A stretch of 64,000 bases of DNA from Lasioglossum baleicum (taxonomy: Eukaryota; Arthropoda; Insecta; Hymenoptera; Halictidae), in NCBI RefSeq assembly GCF_051020765.1, contig NC_134935.1:9053579-9117578 (forward strand), read 5' to 3'. Positions 8,849-19,905 of the stretch are shown piece after piece. The stretch's first letter is position 1, and each line of letters begins with the position of its first letter. The translations under genes were made by a program, and so were the position numbers. The notes beneath the pieces were generated by a model. It was not told where the DNA came from and searched no databases. It saw nothing but the letters and a program-made list of their open reading frames with translations.

Positions 8849-9924
8849 TGTTACGTCGCGATGCTTCCTTTCGGAAAGTAGGCGCAAGGAGGATGTGAAA
8901 CAGACGAGCGGCTATCTGTTTCAGGCGGGAGACGTTATTTCGTCAGTGGAGGGGTCCAAAAAGCAACAGAGGCCCAAGAATTCAGCTCTTCCACAGTTCA
9001 ATTTTAACAAGTTGATTTATTAAAAAAAGAAAGCAATTTACAAAAGAATTTTCAAGATACATACAAAATTATACTGTTGTCCGCGTAGGAGGATGGGGGA
9101 ACAATAGATTCGCGTAATGTGCGAATCGGGGATCAGTTGTGGGGACGTTGCTAAGATTTGGGATAGCCTTTGGGACCTCGACGAGTTTAAGCTCCCATGA
9201 GCTTACGGACTGATGATCGACTATCTGAGTCGGCTCTGCTGGCGATGCTTCCTTTAGTATTAGCCCGTGGTCCTTGGCTGCCTTCCTCGATTTTTTGTGC
9301 TTCCTTCCTCCTCGTTTCACTCGTATCGGCCCAGTTGATACCTCAAGGTCAAGGGGAATGGTCATCCCTCGAAAGATGGGGAAAACGTTCCTTTTTGAGG
9401 AGGTACGTCAGGTCGCACTCGTCTGTGACACGGATCTGTATTTGTACCAGCACTCGGAATCCTAGGATTCGTTGTGCGCGGATCTGTATTTGTACCAGCA
9501 CTTAGAGGAACGACCCTAAAGCAGACGGCTTTATTCTCTTTTTTGACCAGTCCCAGCGGGTGGTCTTTATGTTCTACCCTGCATATTTTTACTTTCGAGA
9601 AAGCTTTTTGCAGGGGGTAGGTCTAATCCCTCTCAGTTTTACCTGTGAGAAAGTGTGGAAAAAAAAGGGGCCACCTAGGTACAGGTAGCGTATTAATGCG
9701 GGTGTGATTTGAGGGGTGTGCTGGTGAGTGAGAGAGACAGCGCTATGGTGCTGCCGGTGTGAGAAAGAGGGGTGCGCTCGGCTGGTGGAGCGTGAGAGAC
9801 AGCGCTATGGTGCTGCCGGTGTGAGAAAGAGGGGTGCGCTCGGCTGGTGGAGCGTGAGAGACAGCGCTATGGTGCTGTCGGCGTAAAGGAACGTTCACCG
9901 TGCTAACTGCATGGGAACGTTACA
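8849..9924 (-). repeat. 5' LTR (element orientation)
   Basis: 1,076 bp, offset exactly 4,044 bp from the other LTR at both ends, so there is no net length difference. It shares the same 62-bp repeats, AATAAA signals and 98-codon frame (9069-9365). It should contain the promoter for the gag transcript. Confidence 0.95.
9069..9365 (-). CDS. 98-codon open frame inside the 5' LTR, unknown
   Basis: Exact copy of the 5025-5321 frame. In this LTR it lies upstream of gag in the direction of transcription, so if translated it could act as an upstream frame on the gag message. No domain recognised. Confidence 0.25.
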   Translation of the reverse strand: MTIPLDLEVSTGPIRVKRGGRKHKKSRKAAKDHGLILKEASPAEPTQIVDHQSVSSWELKLVEVPKAIPNLSNVPTTDPRFAHYANLLFPHPPTRTTV

Positions 9925-10087
9925 ATATGCAGAAAATTATAAGAAAATTGAAATAAACTTACTTGATGACAGGATTTATAATGAGGCTGGTTTATGGCAG
10001 ACAATAATACGTAAAGCAACTTGGTTGACTCAGATGTATATGTATTTGGTTCAAAATTCAAGTGGTACGACTTGAGCAACCTTACCC

Positions 10088-11200
10088 TAGTTGAATCTTT
10101 TTTGAAGCATTGACTTACGAAGGTAACTCGGTCGTAAATGATTACAGTCTTGTGAGAAGTGAAATTATGCTCACGACAAAATTGAAGACGGAAGCATTTC
10201 ATACAGCAAATTTAATCTCGCTTTGAATTTAAGTCATGTTAACATTGAAAATTCTGTGGAATTCTCTCTAAAAAAGATAATGCATTGTCCGCCATGATGA
10301 TACTGCAACACGCCCGTTGGAGCGTTAAAAAAAACTATTCTTTTCTGTTTATGACTGCGTAGATCGGATCCCACGGTATCGTTTTGACGCGAACCGGAAG
10401 TGTTCACGGAAGGCGAACTAGACGAAGAGGCTGTCGTCGAAGAGAATATTTTCTTAAGACGATCCTCGCAACGCACCGAGGTGCATTGGCGCTTGCCCTC
10501 TGTCCCGCGCCCGAGGTACATATTCGATTCTGATATTTCGTTTAATCGTTACGAAGAATTTGTTGAATCATTCTTGTCTAATCTAACCGCATCGATAAAC
10601 AGCGATTCAATTTTCTTGTTCGTTCTGTGCACTAACTATTCAACGATCCAGAAAACACGATGGACGAAGTGTTCTAGAAATTCGGACGCAGAACGAGGTC
10701 TTTTCGAAAGTGGATCGTGCGAAAAATCACGGAGACATTCAAATTCCAAAGAACGTTCGGTTACATTTGTCGTATTTTTTTTGTTTCTTTTTTATAATTC
10801 GTTATTTTCGTCGATTCGTTGGATCGTCCAATTTCGACGAAGCGCCGACTGCTTGCAATTGGTCAGTATTAAGCCACGCGTACGATAGAGAGATCAGAAC
10901 GACATCTTCTGCGTCCACGTTTGTTAAATCTCTAATTTTGTTGCTCTTATCGTTTCGCGAAATTTACGAAGTGGGAGCAATTAAGCGATACCGCGTGTAA
11001 CTCTGTGATACCGTAAGCTATAAGGTAGAATTATTTTGCAACGATCAAAGAAAACAAAACGACAAAAAAAAAAATGAAGATGAAGTAGATGGGAGGAGTT
11101 AGGTCACGAAGAGGAGGTAGAGACGTAATCGCGAGGAGGAATTTCGAGTACGAACGCTTCGATTATCCGTCGATCGGCGCGCGGATCTTTTCTTTTTCAG
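10088..11200. other. Spacer with weak coding-like patches
   Basis: At 10234-10521 (minus) and 10400-10888 (plus) overlapping frames are open on both strands; the minus one has a Ser run (SSTTASSSSSPSVNTSGS). Neither has a domain or clear splice sites, so I do not call a gene. Confidence 0.3.
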
Positions 11201-11330
11201 GGGCGGAGGTGGGAAGTTCTTTCCTCGTTTCTGGACCGGGAGGAACGAGCAGAGAACCGATGGGGATTAAACGATCTTTCCCCCGACTCTTCCGGTCGAG
11301 TATCGAAGCTGCTCGTCATCCGGGATTGGC
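11201..11330 (+). other. Candidate 130-bp internal exon, unconfirmed
   Basis: TTTTCTTTTTCAG ends at 11200 and GTGAGT starts at 11331, a strong acceptor and donor pair around 130 bp of GC-rich sequence. Two of the three frames are open across it; one includes an ATG (MGIKRSFPRLF). The product is not recognised and no partner exons were found, so this could be a 5' untranslated exon or chance. Confidence 0.25.
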
Positions 11331-11687
11331 GTGAGTGAACTACACATGTACAATACTTTCGGCCCTATTCGCGAATTTTATTGGCTACGAAATTTCATCA
11401 ACGACTTCGCAAGAGCTTTCGTAGACGACTGAACGTTTGCCTCGTAACGAAAGAGAGAGCGAGAGAGCATTTCTCGCGAGAATCACGACGATTCAACGAT
11501 TCAATGGATTCGGAAAATAAATTCTATGGTTGTAAGGTTCTTTACCTTTTTAAAATCTCTTAAAGTCTATCAAAATTAATGATCCAAAAAACAAACAAAA
11601 ACATCCCGCGTAGAAATAAATATATATTATTAAATATATACTATACATATATTTCGCGGAATTTCGCGGAACACTTGCAAAAGTGCT

Positions 11688-11891
11688 TTAACCCTTAGCA
11701 CTCGAGTGGTGACAGAAATTGCTGTACCATTGTTCACAATACTATTTACATTATCAAATCTTTTGGTATCTAATCGCTTACTAAACATTTAAAATGAATG
11801 AATAAAACAAAATGAGAAAATGATGTAGAATGGGATTATTCTAGATCGAAAGAAATGTTTCGAAGGGCATGTTTCATAGGACATTGGTTAA
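11688..11891 (+). mobile_element. piggyBac-like MITE
   Basis: 204 bp, bounded by TTAA at 11688-11691 and 11888-11891. The left end continues CCCTTAGCACTCGAGTGG; the right end is degraded. It shares its interior (CTGTACCATT..., ATAGAATGG-ATTATTCTAG) with the copies near 27.8, 33.9 and 35.1 kb. TTAA is the target duplication of piggyBac elements. Non-coding. Confidence 0.7.
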
Positions 11892-13413
11892 ATCGCAATG
11901 TTCTGAGTCTTCCGAATTTGTTCCGATGACTTTCTTTCTGGCAAATACGTAAATCCTATACTCGAAAATCTAAAGCTCGATCAATGAATAAACTTAAATT
12001 TTTTGAAATTCCGACATGTGCGGCGTTTTTCCTTGCAACCAAAGAATTTAGCGTATACAAGCGGAAGAGACGGGATTAACGGTAGCGTACAGATACGTCG
12101 GAAAGAGGAAAGAACTCCACGAAGAGGGCGCGATGGACTAATAACGCGAACAAGTTTGCCGTTACACGTAAGACTGCTTTAGAGACACTGAAGAATAAAT
12201 TTAACAATAAAAAAAAGCCGAGAGAAAAACCGAAAAAAAGTTGTATTACCGATCAGATAATTACACTGTGGTGCTGGACGGGATGTCAGGAGCCCGCGGA
12301 GGTTCGACGGAGTGTGGGGCAAGGGATGTCTCTCGGAAGTTCGTACCCCCTCGAATCTCGTTCCCGCATCCCGTCGGATGATTTGTACTGACGAAAGAAA
12401 AGAAATTAAAAATGGTGTTACTAGAGTTTAACGATTGACGAGATAATACGATCTATTTATTACGGCGGCCTCGGACCGCGGAGTAAACGTGAATCGGGCG
12501 CCTCCCCTGGTTTCCTGGCTTTTTATATACCGATAGTATTTTATCTTGTTGATCCTTGTAGAGTCGCATAGCTCGTTTGTTACTTTTTTGAACGTGGTGA
12601 ACTATAAAAAGCTGCGAAATAGACAGACGGTTTTTCACATGGTTGGTTGTCTCTGTTTCTCCGAAGCCCGGACCATATTCACTCCACGGTCACAATGTTC
12701 GCACGATTACAAAGCTATATATAAATATTATATGAAATATATTATATAAATATATATATATATACACACTTAAACACATATATGTATATTTATTATTCGA
12801 CGACTTGACTATTTTTTGTATTACTATTTCAAGTACTTTATAATTATTCGTTATACCTCACTCGGGACATTTTGAGAGCTGATTTTTAGCGTGTGGCTGA
12901 GGAGAGAAGGACTAAAAATATTTCCTTTGCTCGTAGACGTTCAACCGATCGTTTATTTTTAATACGTTATTCATAGATTTTCGATAAATATTTTTTTACG
13001 CAGCGTTTCTTCTTCTTCTTGTTATACGTAGAACGATCGATGCTCGAGAAAATAATATGTTGACAGATCGATCTCAGAGTGGCATCGCTACAATGAATCG
13101 CCAATTAGAGCCCTTTCTCCTCATCCACGACGATTGAATGTCACTGCCAAAATCCCCAAGGATTTCAAGAAACGAGAAAATTGTGACGACCGGCTGCCGA
13201 CATTTTTTTTTAGTGCAGCCAGGTTCTTATTCTGCCGTCACCAATCTCCTATCATCTCCTGTTGTATTTCGATCCAGCGTATTTATTTCTCCGTTCGTTT
13301 CGGTTTCCTTTTTTGTACGAATCGCGGCTTTCGTTGTCGAAAGGAGAACCCGCGACTGTTGCTCGTTTCTTTTTTCTACCCCTACGATCGATATCGATCC
13401 GATGTTTCGTGAG
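11892..13413. other. Spacer with AT microsatellite
   Basis: No supported gene. A TA-rich tract with alternating TATATA lies at 12720-12790. Frames around 13134-13468 overlap each other on one strand and an opposite one on the other strand, with no domain. Confidence 0.35.
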
Positions 13414-13653
13414 TAAGGATGCGCGGGCTCGGGAAAGATCGGACGCGTTCGGGCCAGTGCTCGGCTAACCCGACTGTTTCGGACGGTCCGAGTGATTCGG
13501 GCGAGCTCGGAAACGGTCGAGAGGACTCGGACCAGCTCCTGCAGTTCGACTGCTTCGAATAAGGATGACAAAACTCGCGGGACAGTCGAGTCCGCTCAAG
13601 TTTTTCCGACCTGTTCCGAAACAGTCGGGTACACACGGGCCCGCACATCCCTG
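13414..13653. mobile_element. GC-rich inverted-repeat element, possible hAT MITE
   Basis: Left end TAAGGATGCGCGGGC; right end, read in reverse, CAGGGATGTGCGGGC. Inner arms also pair (AACCCGACTGTTTCGGA with TCCGAAACAGTCGGGT). The interior is unusually rich in CGGAC and CTCGG. The ends resemble hAT termini, but I see no 8-bp duplication. Confidence 0.5.
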
Positions 13654-14203
13654 CAATCGAGATTGCTTCTGCGAAGAAGCCGCGACGAAATATTTTAATA
13701 TAGAGACGTTCGTTGTCAAAAGTACAGCGGATACACCCGGAATTTGAGGCGAGATTTGTTTTCGTTAAATGGCAACGTTCGCTGAAACGAAGCGAACTAC
13801 TACGGCGGGTGCACATTCCACGAGATCTTCACTATGCATAAACTTGTACGAAATAAATAAATCTGTTAGCGTTTGATAAGATATTTCACAACGCGAAGAT
13901 AATAAATGATTAATATATCTAAAGTTTGAGAACTTAAAATAGACTCGGTTTATCTATTATTATGTATCGTGATTTTTATGTCATGTTCAATAAATGAGTT
14001 TTAAAGTACATCCTCTGTCTACCGAATTAATTATCCTTGTTAACCGTTTTACTGAAAGTCGATAGAGTTCAGGTTCGGGCAGATAGAAATATTCTGCGAG
14101 CGTTCCTGTGTTCTTCGATAACGTAATCTTCAGTACGGAACTGAATATTTATTATAAAATTATACCTACTCGTAAATTATGGGTAAGTTCGTGTAACTGT
14201 TAG

Positions 14204-14357
14204 ACTGCATATTTTATCCACTCATGATAAAAATGGGTAGTTGCATTTTAAAACAGTGGATAAATTAAAATGTTTTCAGAGCATCAATGTAGTTGCAGCT
14301 TATGAACATTTATTAATTTGTTTCTTGCAGGTGATGCAAATAATTTTTACTTTGCGT
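14204..14357 (+). mobile_element. hAT MITE fragment (TAGACTGCGGATC family)
   Basis: Starts TTAGACTGCATATTTTATCC and follows the family interior (AAAATGGGTAG, AAAACAGTGGA), but the right end is lost near TTTTACTTTGCG. Confidence 0.55.
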
Positions 14358-14605
14358 CAATATGTGTCGTAACATTATTAATGACACAATTGAATCAGCC
14401 AGTTTGATTAACGCTGAACCTACTACCGTCGATCACATGACCAGTTTCACTTTTTTTTTTACTGTTATTAAAATTATTATGGCAAATGATTTGATGTGTT
14501 TCTTTATTCAAATATATGTTGTAGCTAGACTGCGGATCTTCAGGCAAATTCCAATGTTCACTGTTTTGTAAAAACCACAATGAGGAAAAATTTCACTTTA
14601 TCGGA

Positions 14606-15140
14606 TACTCCCTCTGTCCCATAGTAATAGTAGCAAGTGAATATTTAAACAGGAATGCAGCTCTAAGTTATGTTGTAGCGCAAAATTGCGAAGCCTTCAA
14701 TCAAAATCAATGTTTCATGACATCTGTCATTTGTTTTGACACATCTCTCAATTTTTAGAATTATAACTATTTTTATAATTTCATGCGCTGATCGAAATCA
14801 ATTGTTTTATTTCAGTTGAATATCAACTCATTGGAAAAAAAACAAGTTGTGCTGGAAACAATGAAGAACGATGGCTCCAATAATTTTAAGCTTACGCGTG
14901 TACGGAAACACACAAACACACAAGTTTAAAATGCAATAACGAAATTATTGAAAAATCTAGAAACTATCTGAACACTCAAAATAAAAATTAGGAATAATAT
15001 ATTTTTAATTTATTGTTTAATGTAATCTAGTTTTTTGATAATAAATGTTGCGTTCTATATTTATTTTCTTCTGCTACTATTATTATGGGACAAATTAAAT
15101 TCATCAACTGCTTATCAACTATTATGGGACAGAGGGAGTA
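14606..15140. mobile_element. Tc1/mariner-type MITE with Stowaway-like ends
   Basis: 535 bp. TA, then CTCCCTCTGTCCCATA at 14608; the exact inverse TATGGGACAGAGGGAG ends at 15138, followed by TA. A second inverted copy of the end (ACTATTATTATGGGAC) lies inside near 15068, so the right terminus is doubled. TA duplication and the CTCCCT-GTCCCA ends match the Stowaway type first known from plants. The interior is AT-rich and has no transposase. Confidence 0.75.
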
Positions 15141-16952
15141 GAAAGTTCCTTGCAATAAAAATTGAGTACGGATGCCAGTTATGTTTTCTTATATTTTCAA
15201 AATACTGTGAAAGTAGAAAGATCTGTAGTGTAGTTATAACAAGAATCGCACTTTGAAGTTCGATCTTGTTACTTTCCCAAGGTAACACATACCTTTAATG
15301 CTTGTTACCGAAATGAAAAATTTATTTACCTTAAAAAAGTTTAAACGTTACTTAAGCTTAACAAACACTCATCCAATAAAGTGCGAATAATTGCCCAATA
15401 AAACCGCTGCTGATTTTCATGTTACTGTTCAAGCATTACACCCATCTCCGTCGGCAGATAAGTTTCGACAATGGTGCATGATCTGAAGGTTCGGCTCAGA
15501 GATTATTCAAATACTAATAATTCCCCGGTAATGAGTCACGCGAACGGTTCTAAAATTACTGCGGATGATCGTTAAGAACGTCGGGACGACATGTGAAAAA
15601 CGGTGTATGTGTATCTGAATCTGGAGCGGCGTTATGATTCACGTACGATATAAAATGGTAATCATCTACGTCTCGCCGATACGATGGTATCGTCGACCGT
15701 ATATCTGGGATCACGAGGAAATTAAATCGACGCGCGTAATTATCGAGTGACCGGCTAATTTCAGCGAATCCGAGTCAAACAGACCGACGCGACGACGCCG
15801 GAGTTGTGGATATCGTTGGTGATGGTTCGCGTTCGTAGCTGCAAACTCCGGGAACCAGCTAAGCGAATCGATATCCAGGCGGCTATGAGAAAAATAAAAG
15901 AATGACTCGGCTAGAGTTCGTTAAACCAGGGCTACGATGCACAACCACCTTCCTGCTGGCTATAAAAAGTTCGCGTGAACTACTAGTATGATCCGATCGC
16001 GAGTTCATTTGTTTTTCTCGACCCCGCGCCACTGGAAAAGCATTTTCTACGTGTTTATGAGCGACGCTTATCTTTGCTCGCGTATTGCGCGAATTATGTC
16101 GCAACGGAGCTGGACGTGATTATCTGGAGTACACACAAGCGAGTAGTGTATGTACATAATCGTTAGGACCACTTTTTATCATCAGCGGTTGGGAAAAGAA
16201 TAACCGCGATAGAAGCTATTCATCGCAAAAATGGAGTTAGACAAAACAGTCGATTATCGAACAATGAATTAATGCATTTTAACGGATTTTATGCATTTAT
16301 GACATTAATGAGCACGTAAAAGTTAAGCTAAAAATATTCAAGAACATCAATGTATTAGTTTCAGCTTAATAGAATCATTAAAAGAAGAATACAATTTCTG
16401 TTTATAATTATAATATTGTATTAATGCACGTCACATTATTTTATTTAATGTCGACTTCTAACCCTTGAGATATATTAAATCATATATTTAAATATTGATT
16501 TATACCACGTTTGCGTTAAACGGTACTTATATTTTTTATTACAACAGTTTGTAATTGATCTTCAGTTTATTTGACAATTTATGTCAATTTATGTCATATA
16601 GAGACGTGCAAGCAAGCTGCATTCTAATTTGCAATTGCAAAATTCTTAAATTTGATCTTGTTGAATTTCACACACCTATTATCAAATTTCAGTGTATTCG
16701 ATAATTTGAAATTTATGAAAATCGAACGATGATTCATGTTAATCCTCAAACTATAAACATTGATCTATACGCTTTCTAAGTAAATGCTTCACACAGAGAA
16801 AGATATATCTTATACACGTTCTTTATTTCTTTGTTCTTTATTTAATCTTGTGCTACTTCTGTTGCCCTCCTTTCTATCTCTGTATTATTTTTTCTTCTTT
16901 CTATGCATTATCTTTTCCTGTTTTTCTTTTACTCGATACCACCTATCATCCG
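15141..16952. other. Spacer with one MITE fragment
   Basis: A degraded TAGACTGCGGATC-family interior lies at about 16275-16420 (ATTTATGACATTAATGAGCA...). Nothing else recognised. Pyrimidine-rich frames near 16784-17078 look like low-complexity sequence. Confidence 0.35.
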
Positions 16953-17885
16953 TTCTTTGTATGTGTTACTGTATTCCTAATACCGATGCAATACCTCTAT
17001 CCAACTTTACAGAAATGTTCGAAAACAATACGTCTATGTTTTAAAATGTTTAATGGAATTAAATGCGTCGCGCGATGACGACTTTTAAATATTAATCCTG
17101 GAACAGTTGTTCGACAATGAATCTTTGTACGTGTTACTGTATTCGTAATACCTTTTCAATACCTGTATTCAAGTTCACAGAAATGTTTGAAAATAATAAA
17201 TCTATGTTTTAAAATGTTTATGACGTCTTTTAAATATTAATCCTGGAACACTAGTAAGGGTAGATTCGATAAAGAATCTTTGTACGTGTTACTGTATTCG
17301 TAATACCTTTTCAATACCTGTATTCAAGTTCACAGAAATGTTTGAAAATAATAAATCTATGTTTTAAAATGTTTATGACGTCTTTTAAATATTAATCCTG
17401 GAACACTAGTAAGGGTAGATTCGATAAAGAATCTTTGTACGTGTTACTGTATTTGTAATACCTTTTCAATACCTGTATTCAAGTTCACAGAAATGCTTGA
17501 AAATAATAAATCTATGTTTTAAAATGTTTATGACGTCTTTTAAATATTAATCCTGGAACACTAGTAAGGGTAGATTCGATAAAGAATCTTTGTACGTGTT
17601 ACTGTATTTGTAATACCTTTTCAATACCTGTATTCAAGTTTACAGAAATGCTTGAAAATAATAAATCTATGTTTTAAAATGTTTATGACGTCTTTGAAAT
17701 ATTAATCCTGGAACACTAGTAAGGGTAGATTCGATAATGAATCTTTGTACGTGTTACTGTATTTGTAATACCTTTTCAATACCTGTATTCAAGTTCACAG
17801 AAATGTTTCAAAATAATAAATTTATATTTTAAAATATTTATGACGATTTTTAAATATTAATCATGGAAAAGTAGTAAGGGTAGGG
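16953..17885 (+). repeat. Tandem array of a 155-bp monomer, about six units
   Basis: ATCTTTGTAC recurs at 17121, 17276, 17431, 17586 and 17741, exactly 155 bp apart each time. The middle units differ at only a few bases. The first unit (16953-17120, about 168 bp) and the last are more diverged, as expected for unequal exchange homogenising the centre. Units are AT-rich and non-coding. Confidence 0.92.
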
Positions 17886-18450
17886 CCCTCTACCGTTTAT
17901 AAGTAACTAAATCGATCGAAGGATCGAGAGGCTAATATGGATTATCGATTAAGAACGCGCCGCGTGGTATGCGACGCGTGTGCTTCGAGAATCGACCACC
18001 TGAGAACTCTACGCAGACTTTCCAGAACTTTCGACGTCGGTTGCCGGTGTCTCGGTTCGTATTCTTTGCACGCGGCGCCGCGGGAAAAGAATAGAATTGA
18101 ATAGAATACTGGCAACTGCGGTCGGTGTCGCGGTCGGCGACACGACGTCATCGCGGCCGCCAATACTCGTTCTGATGTCACCCCAAACAAACGATTCCTG
18201 GGCGAAGAATTTTGCATATACACCTGCCGCAGAATCGCGAAACCCGGTCGCGCCCTGTCTTTATCAACAGCTTTCCACGAAGATAAGGCAAGCCAGAGGT
18301 GACGCAATCCAGATTCAAAGGCACACAACGCACAGTGGTCGATAAGAACGAAAACTGGGCCGAAAGAAAATGATTTCAGAAATTGGAAATTGTTGCGTAA
18401 TCTGATGCATTCAGATGTAATACGCGTGTCGATTGAATTTCGTTTATAAC
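17886..18450. other. CpG-rich spacer, no feature seen
   Basis: Open frames exist on both strands (17942-18328 minus, 18097-18345 plus) because of GC-rich composition. No domain or splice evidence. Confidence 0.3.
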
Positions 18451-18653
18451 TAGACTGCGGATTTTATACGTTTACGACAAAAATGTGCACGTACAATTTG
18501 AAACAGTGGACATATTAAAAAGATTTGAGGACATTGTTGTATTAGTTTCAGCTTAATACAATAATTAATAGAAGAAAGAATTTGTTGTTTGATTTCTATG
18601 ACTTGTAATAGATGCAGAAAATTTTTATTTTGCATAAGGAGATCCGCATTCTA
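18451..18653 (+). mobile_element. hAT MITE, full copy (TAGACTGCGGATC family)
   Basis: 203 bp from TAGACTGCGGATTTTATACG to GATCCGCATTCTA. The flanks TTTATAAC and TTTACAAC match at 7 of 8 positions. Non-coding. Confidence 0.85.
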
Positions 18654-19679
18654 TTTACAACTAAGAAAATTTAGATGATTGAAAATTATTTCGATTTTAA
18701 CAATCATATTTCTCTTCTGCCGGACTGACCATGTTCCGAATTGTTTAACAAACTAGAAATGTGGTTTTGGAGTAGTAAAGTAGCAATTTGTATTCAGATA
18801 ATACTAACAATAAGAATATTTCTGGAGCAATAGAGAATTTAAAAGCAACCCTGAAAGTCATAAAGAACCGCCTGCTACCCAATAAATATAAAAGAATTTG
18901 CAAAATACACTTTTGAGACAGTCAAATTCCATTCTCGAGGAGCGTGAACATAAAATTTCATTGCAAAAACTATAATACGCGAATTAATTAAACTTTCAAA
19001 CCATCCTGATTTTTGTCCCACTTCTTCGAAATTATGTATGGTGACCTCGGTTTAAGATCAGCCGGAAACACTGAATCGTCGCTCGGCTTATCTGGGCTTC
19101 GAGTGCGGTACTAATCAGTGCTGTATCGAATAAGATGCAAGCTTAAGCAGATTTTAGATAATAAAAGAATCGATAAGCGGAGAAATAATTGTGGTGACGG
19201 AGCAGTTACCGGGAACAATAGAATTCGACGAGACCTTTGCTGTTGCGTCAGACGTTTGAAACGATTGCGAGGATTACGATAGAATTTCGTAATGGCCGTG
19301 TGATTTAAAATCTAAAAGTTGCGAGATCGATCGGTGTCTTGACGAATAAAATACGGATTTAATTGGATTTAGATATGAAAAGTCAGGTGGGACGTGTTGA
19401 TAACAGTTAATACTAGGTTCATGTAGTTTATGATTATTGAGGATGTATGTGGAATAATTCAATAAATGGTATAGCCGGATAAGATGGTCAAAAGTGTCCC
19501 CAAACCAAAATGACTTTTGGTCACACCGCCCCTACTACAGAGGTGAGCACGGCTCAACGAATTATGCTCTATTTCTTCAGCCTCTTCTGAACAAAAAATT
19601 ACGAAAAAATTCATGAACATTCTACCTAGTAGCACACACGACAGTGAATTATTTCAGAATTTTTGGTCGAAAAATCGAT
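18654..19679. other. Spacer, no feature seen
   Basis: AT-rich sequence without a supported gene or recognisable repeat. Confidence 0.35.
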
Positions 19680-19905
19680 TTTTTTAAATATATAAAAAAA
19701 ACTTGTTAAAAACTACGCGAAAATAATTTTTTCGGCATTAATGACTATAAATAAAAGCGTGGAGCGCTAAACTATATTGAAGTAATCTTTGTGGGTGCTC
19801 CACGCATTTATTTATAGTCACTAATGCTTAAAAAAATTATTTTCTCCTTTTTAGTGCATTTTAATATAAGCTTGGTTTCTAGAAAGTTTTTTTTATATAT
19901 CTTTT
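19680..19905. repeat. Foldback element with hairpin core
   Basis: The core arms GCATTAATGACTATAAATAA... and its near inverse TTATTTATAGTCACTAATGC pair over about 48 bases around 19727-19845. Outer arms pair as ATATATAAAAAAAACTT with AAGTTTTTTTTATATAT. The loop includes the inverted GCGTGGAGC/GCTCCACGC. No coding sequence; a MITE is likely. Confidence 0.7.

Larger units (their letters stand above)
4801..9928 (-). mobile_element. Ty3/gypsy-type LTR retrotransposon lacking protease/RT/RNase H, with ATAT duplication
   Basis: The element runs right to left: 5' LTR 8849-9924, leader, gag 7504-8730, an unrelated insert about 7015-7500, integrase to 5936, polypurine tract and 3' LTR 4805-5880. ATAT flanks both sides (4801-4804 and 9925-9928). 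The LTRs are the same length and I found no difference reading them side by side, so the insertion is recent. The normal pol order would place protease, reverse transcriptase and RNase H between gag and integrase; none is present. The copy must therefore have moved with enzymes supplied by a complete relative, unless pol was lost after insertion. It sits inside an older DNA transposon. Confidence 0.93.
4159..10087 (-). mobile_element. Decayed DNA transposon, split by an LTR retrotransposon
   Basis: GGGTAAGGTTGCTCAAGTCG at 4159-4178, followed by TACC, is matched by its reverse complement ending at 10087. These are 24-bp terminal inverted repeats lying on opposite sides of the LTR element. Removing the insert leaves about 0.8 kb. 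The subterminal motif AAGTCGTACC recurs internally near 4345, 4625 and 4651, in both orientations, as expected for transposase binding sites. The minus strand keeps a remnant of a PHD-like zinc finger. The superfamily is not certain; a pogo/Tigger-like or Harbinger-like source is possible. Confidence 0.65.

Noticed and set aside
13227..13816. Overlapping minus-strand frames of 84-144 codons with plus-strand counterparts
   Set aside because: They cross the GC-rich inverted element at 13414-13653 and are open on both strands.
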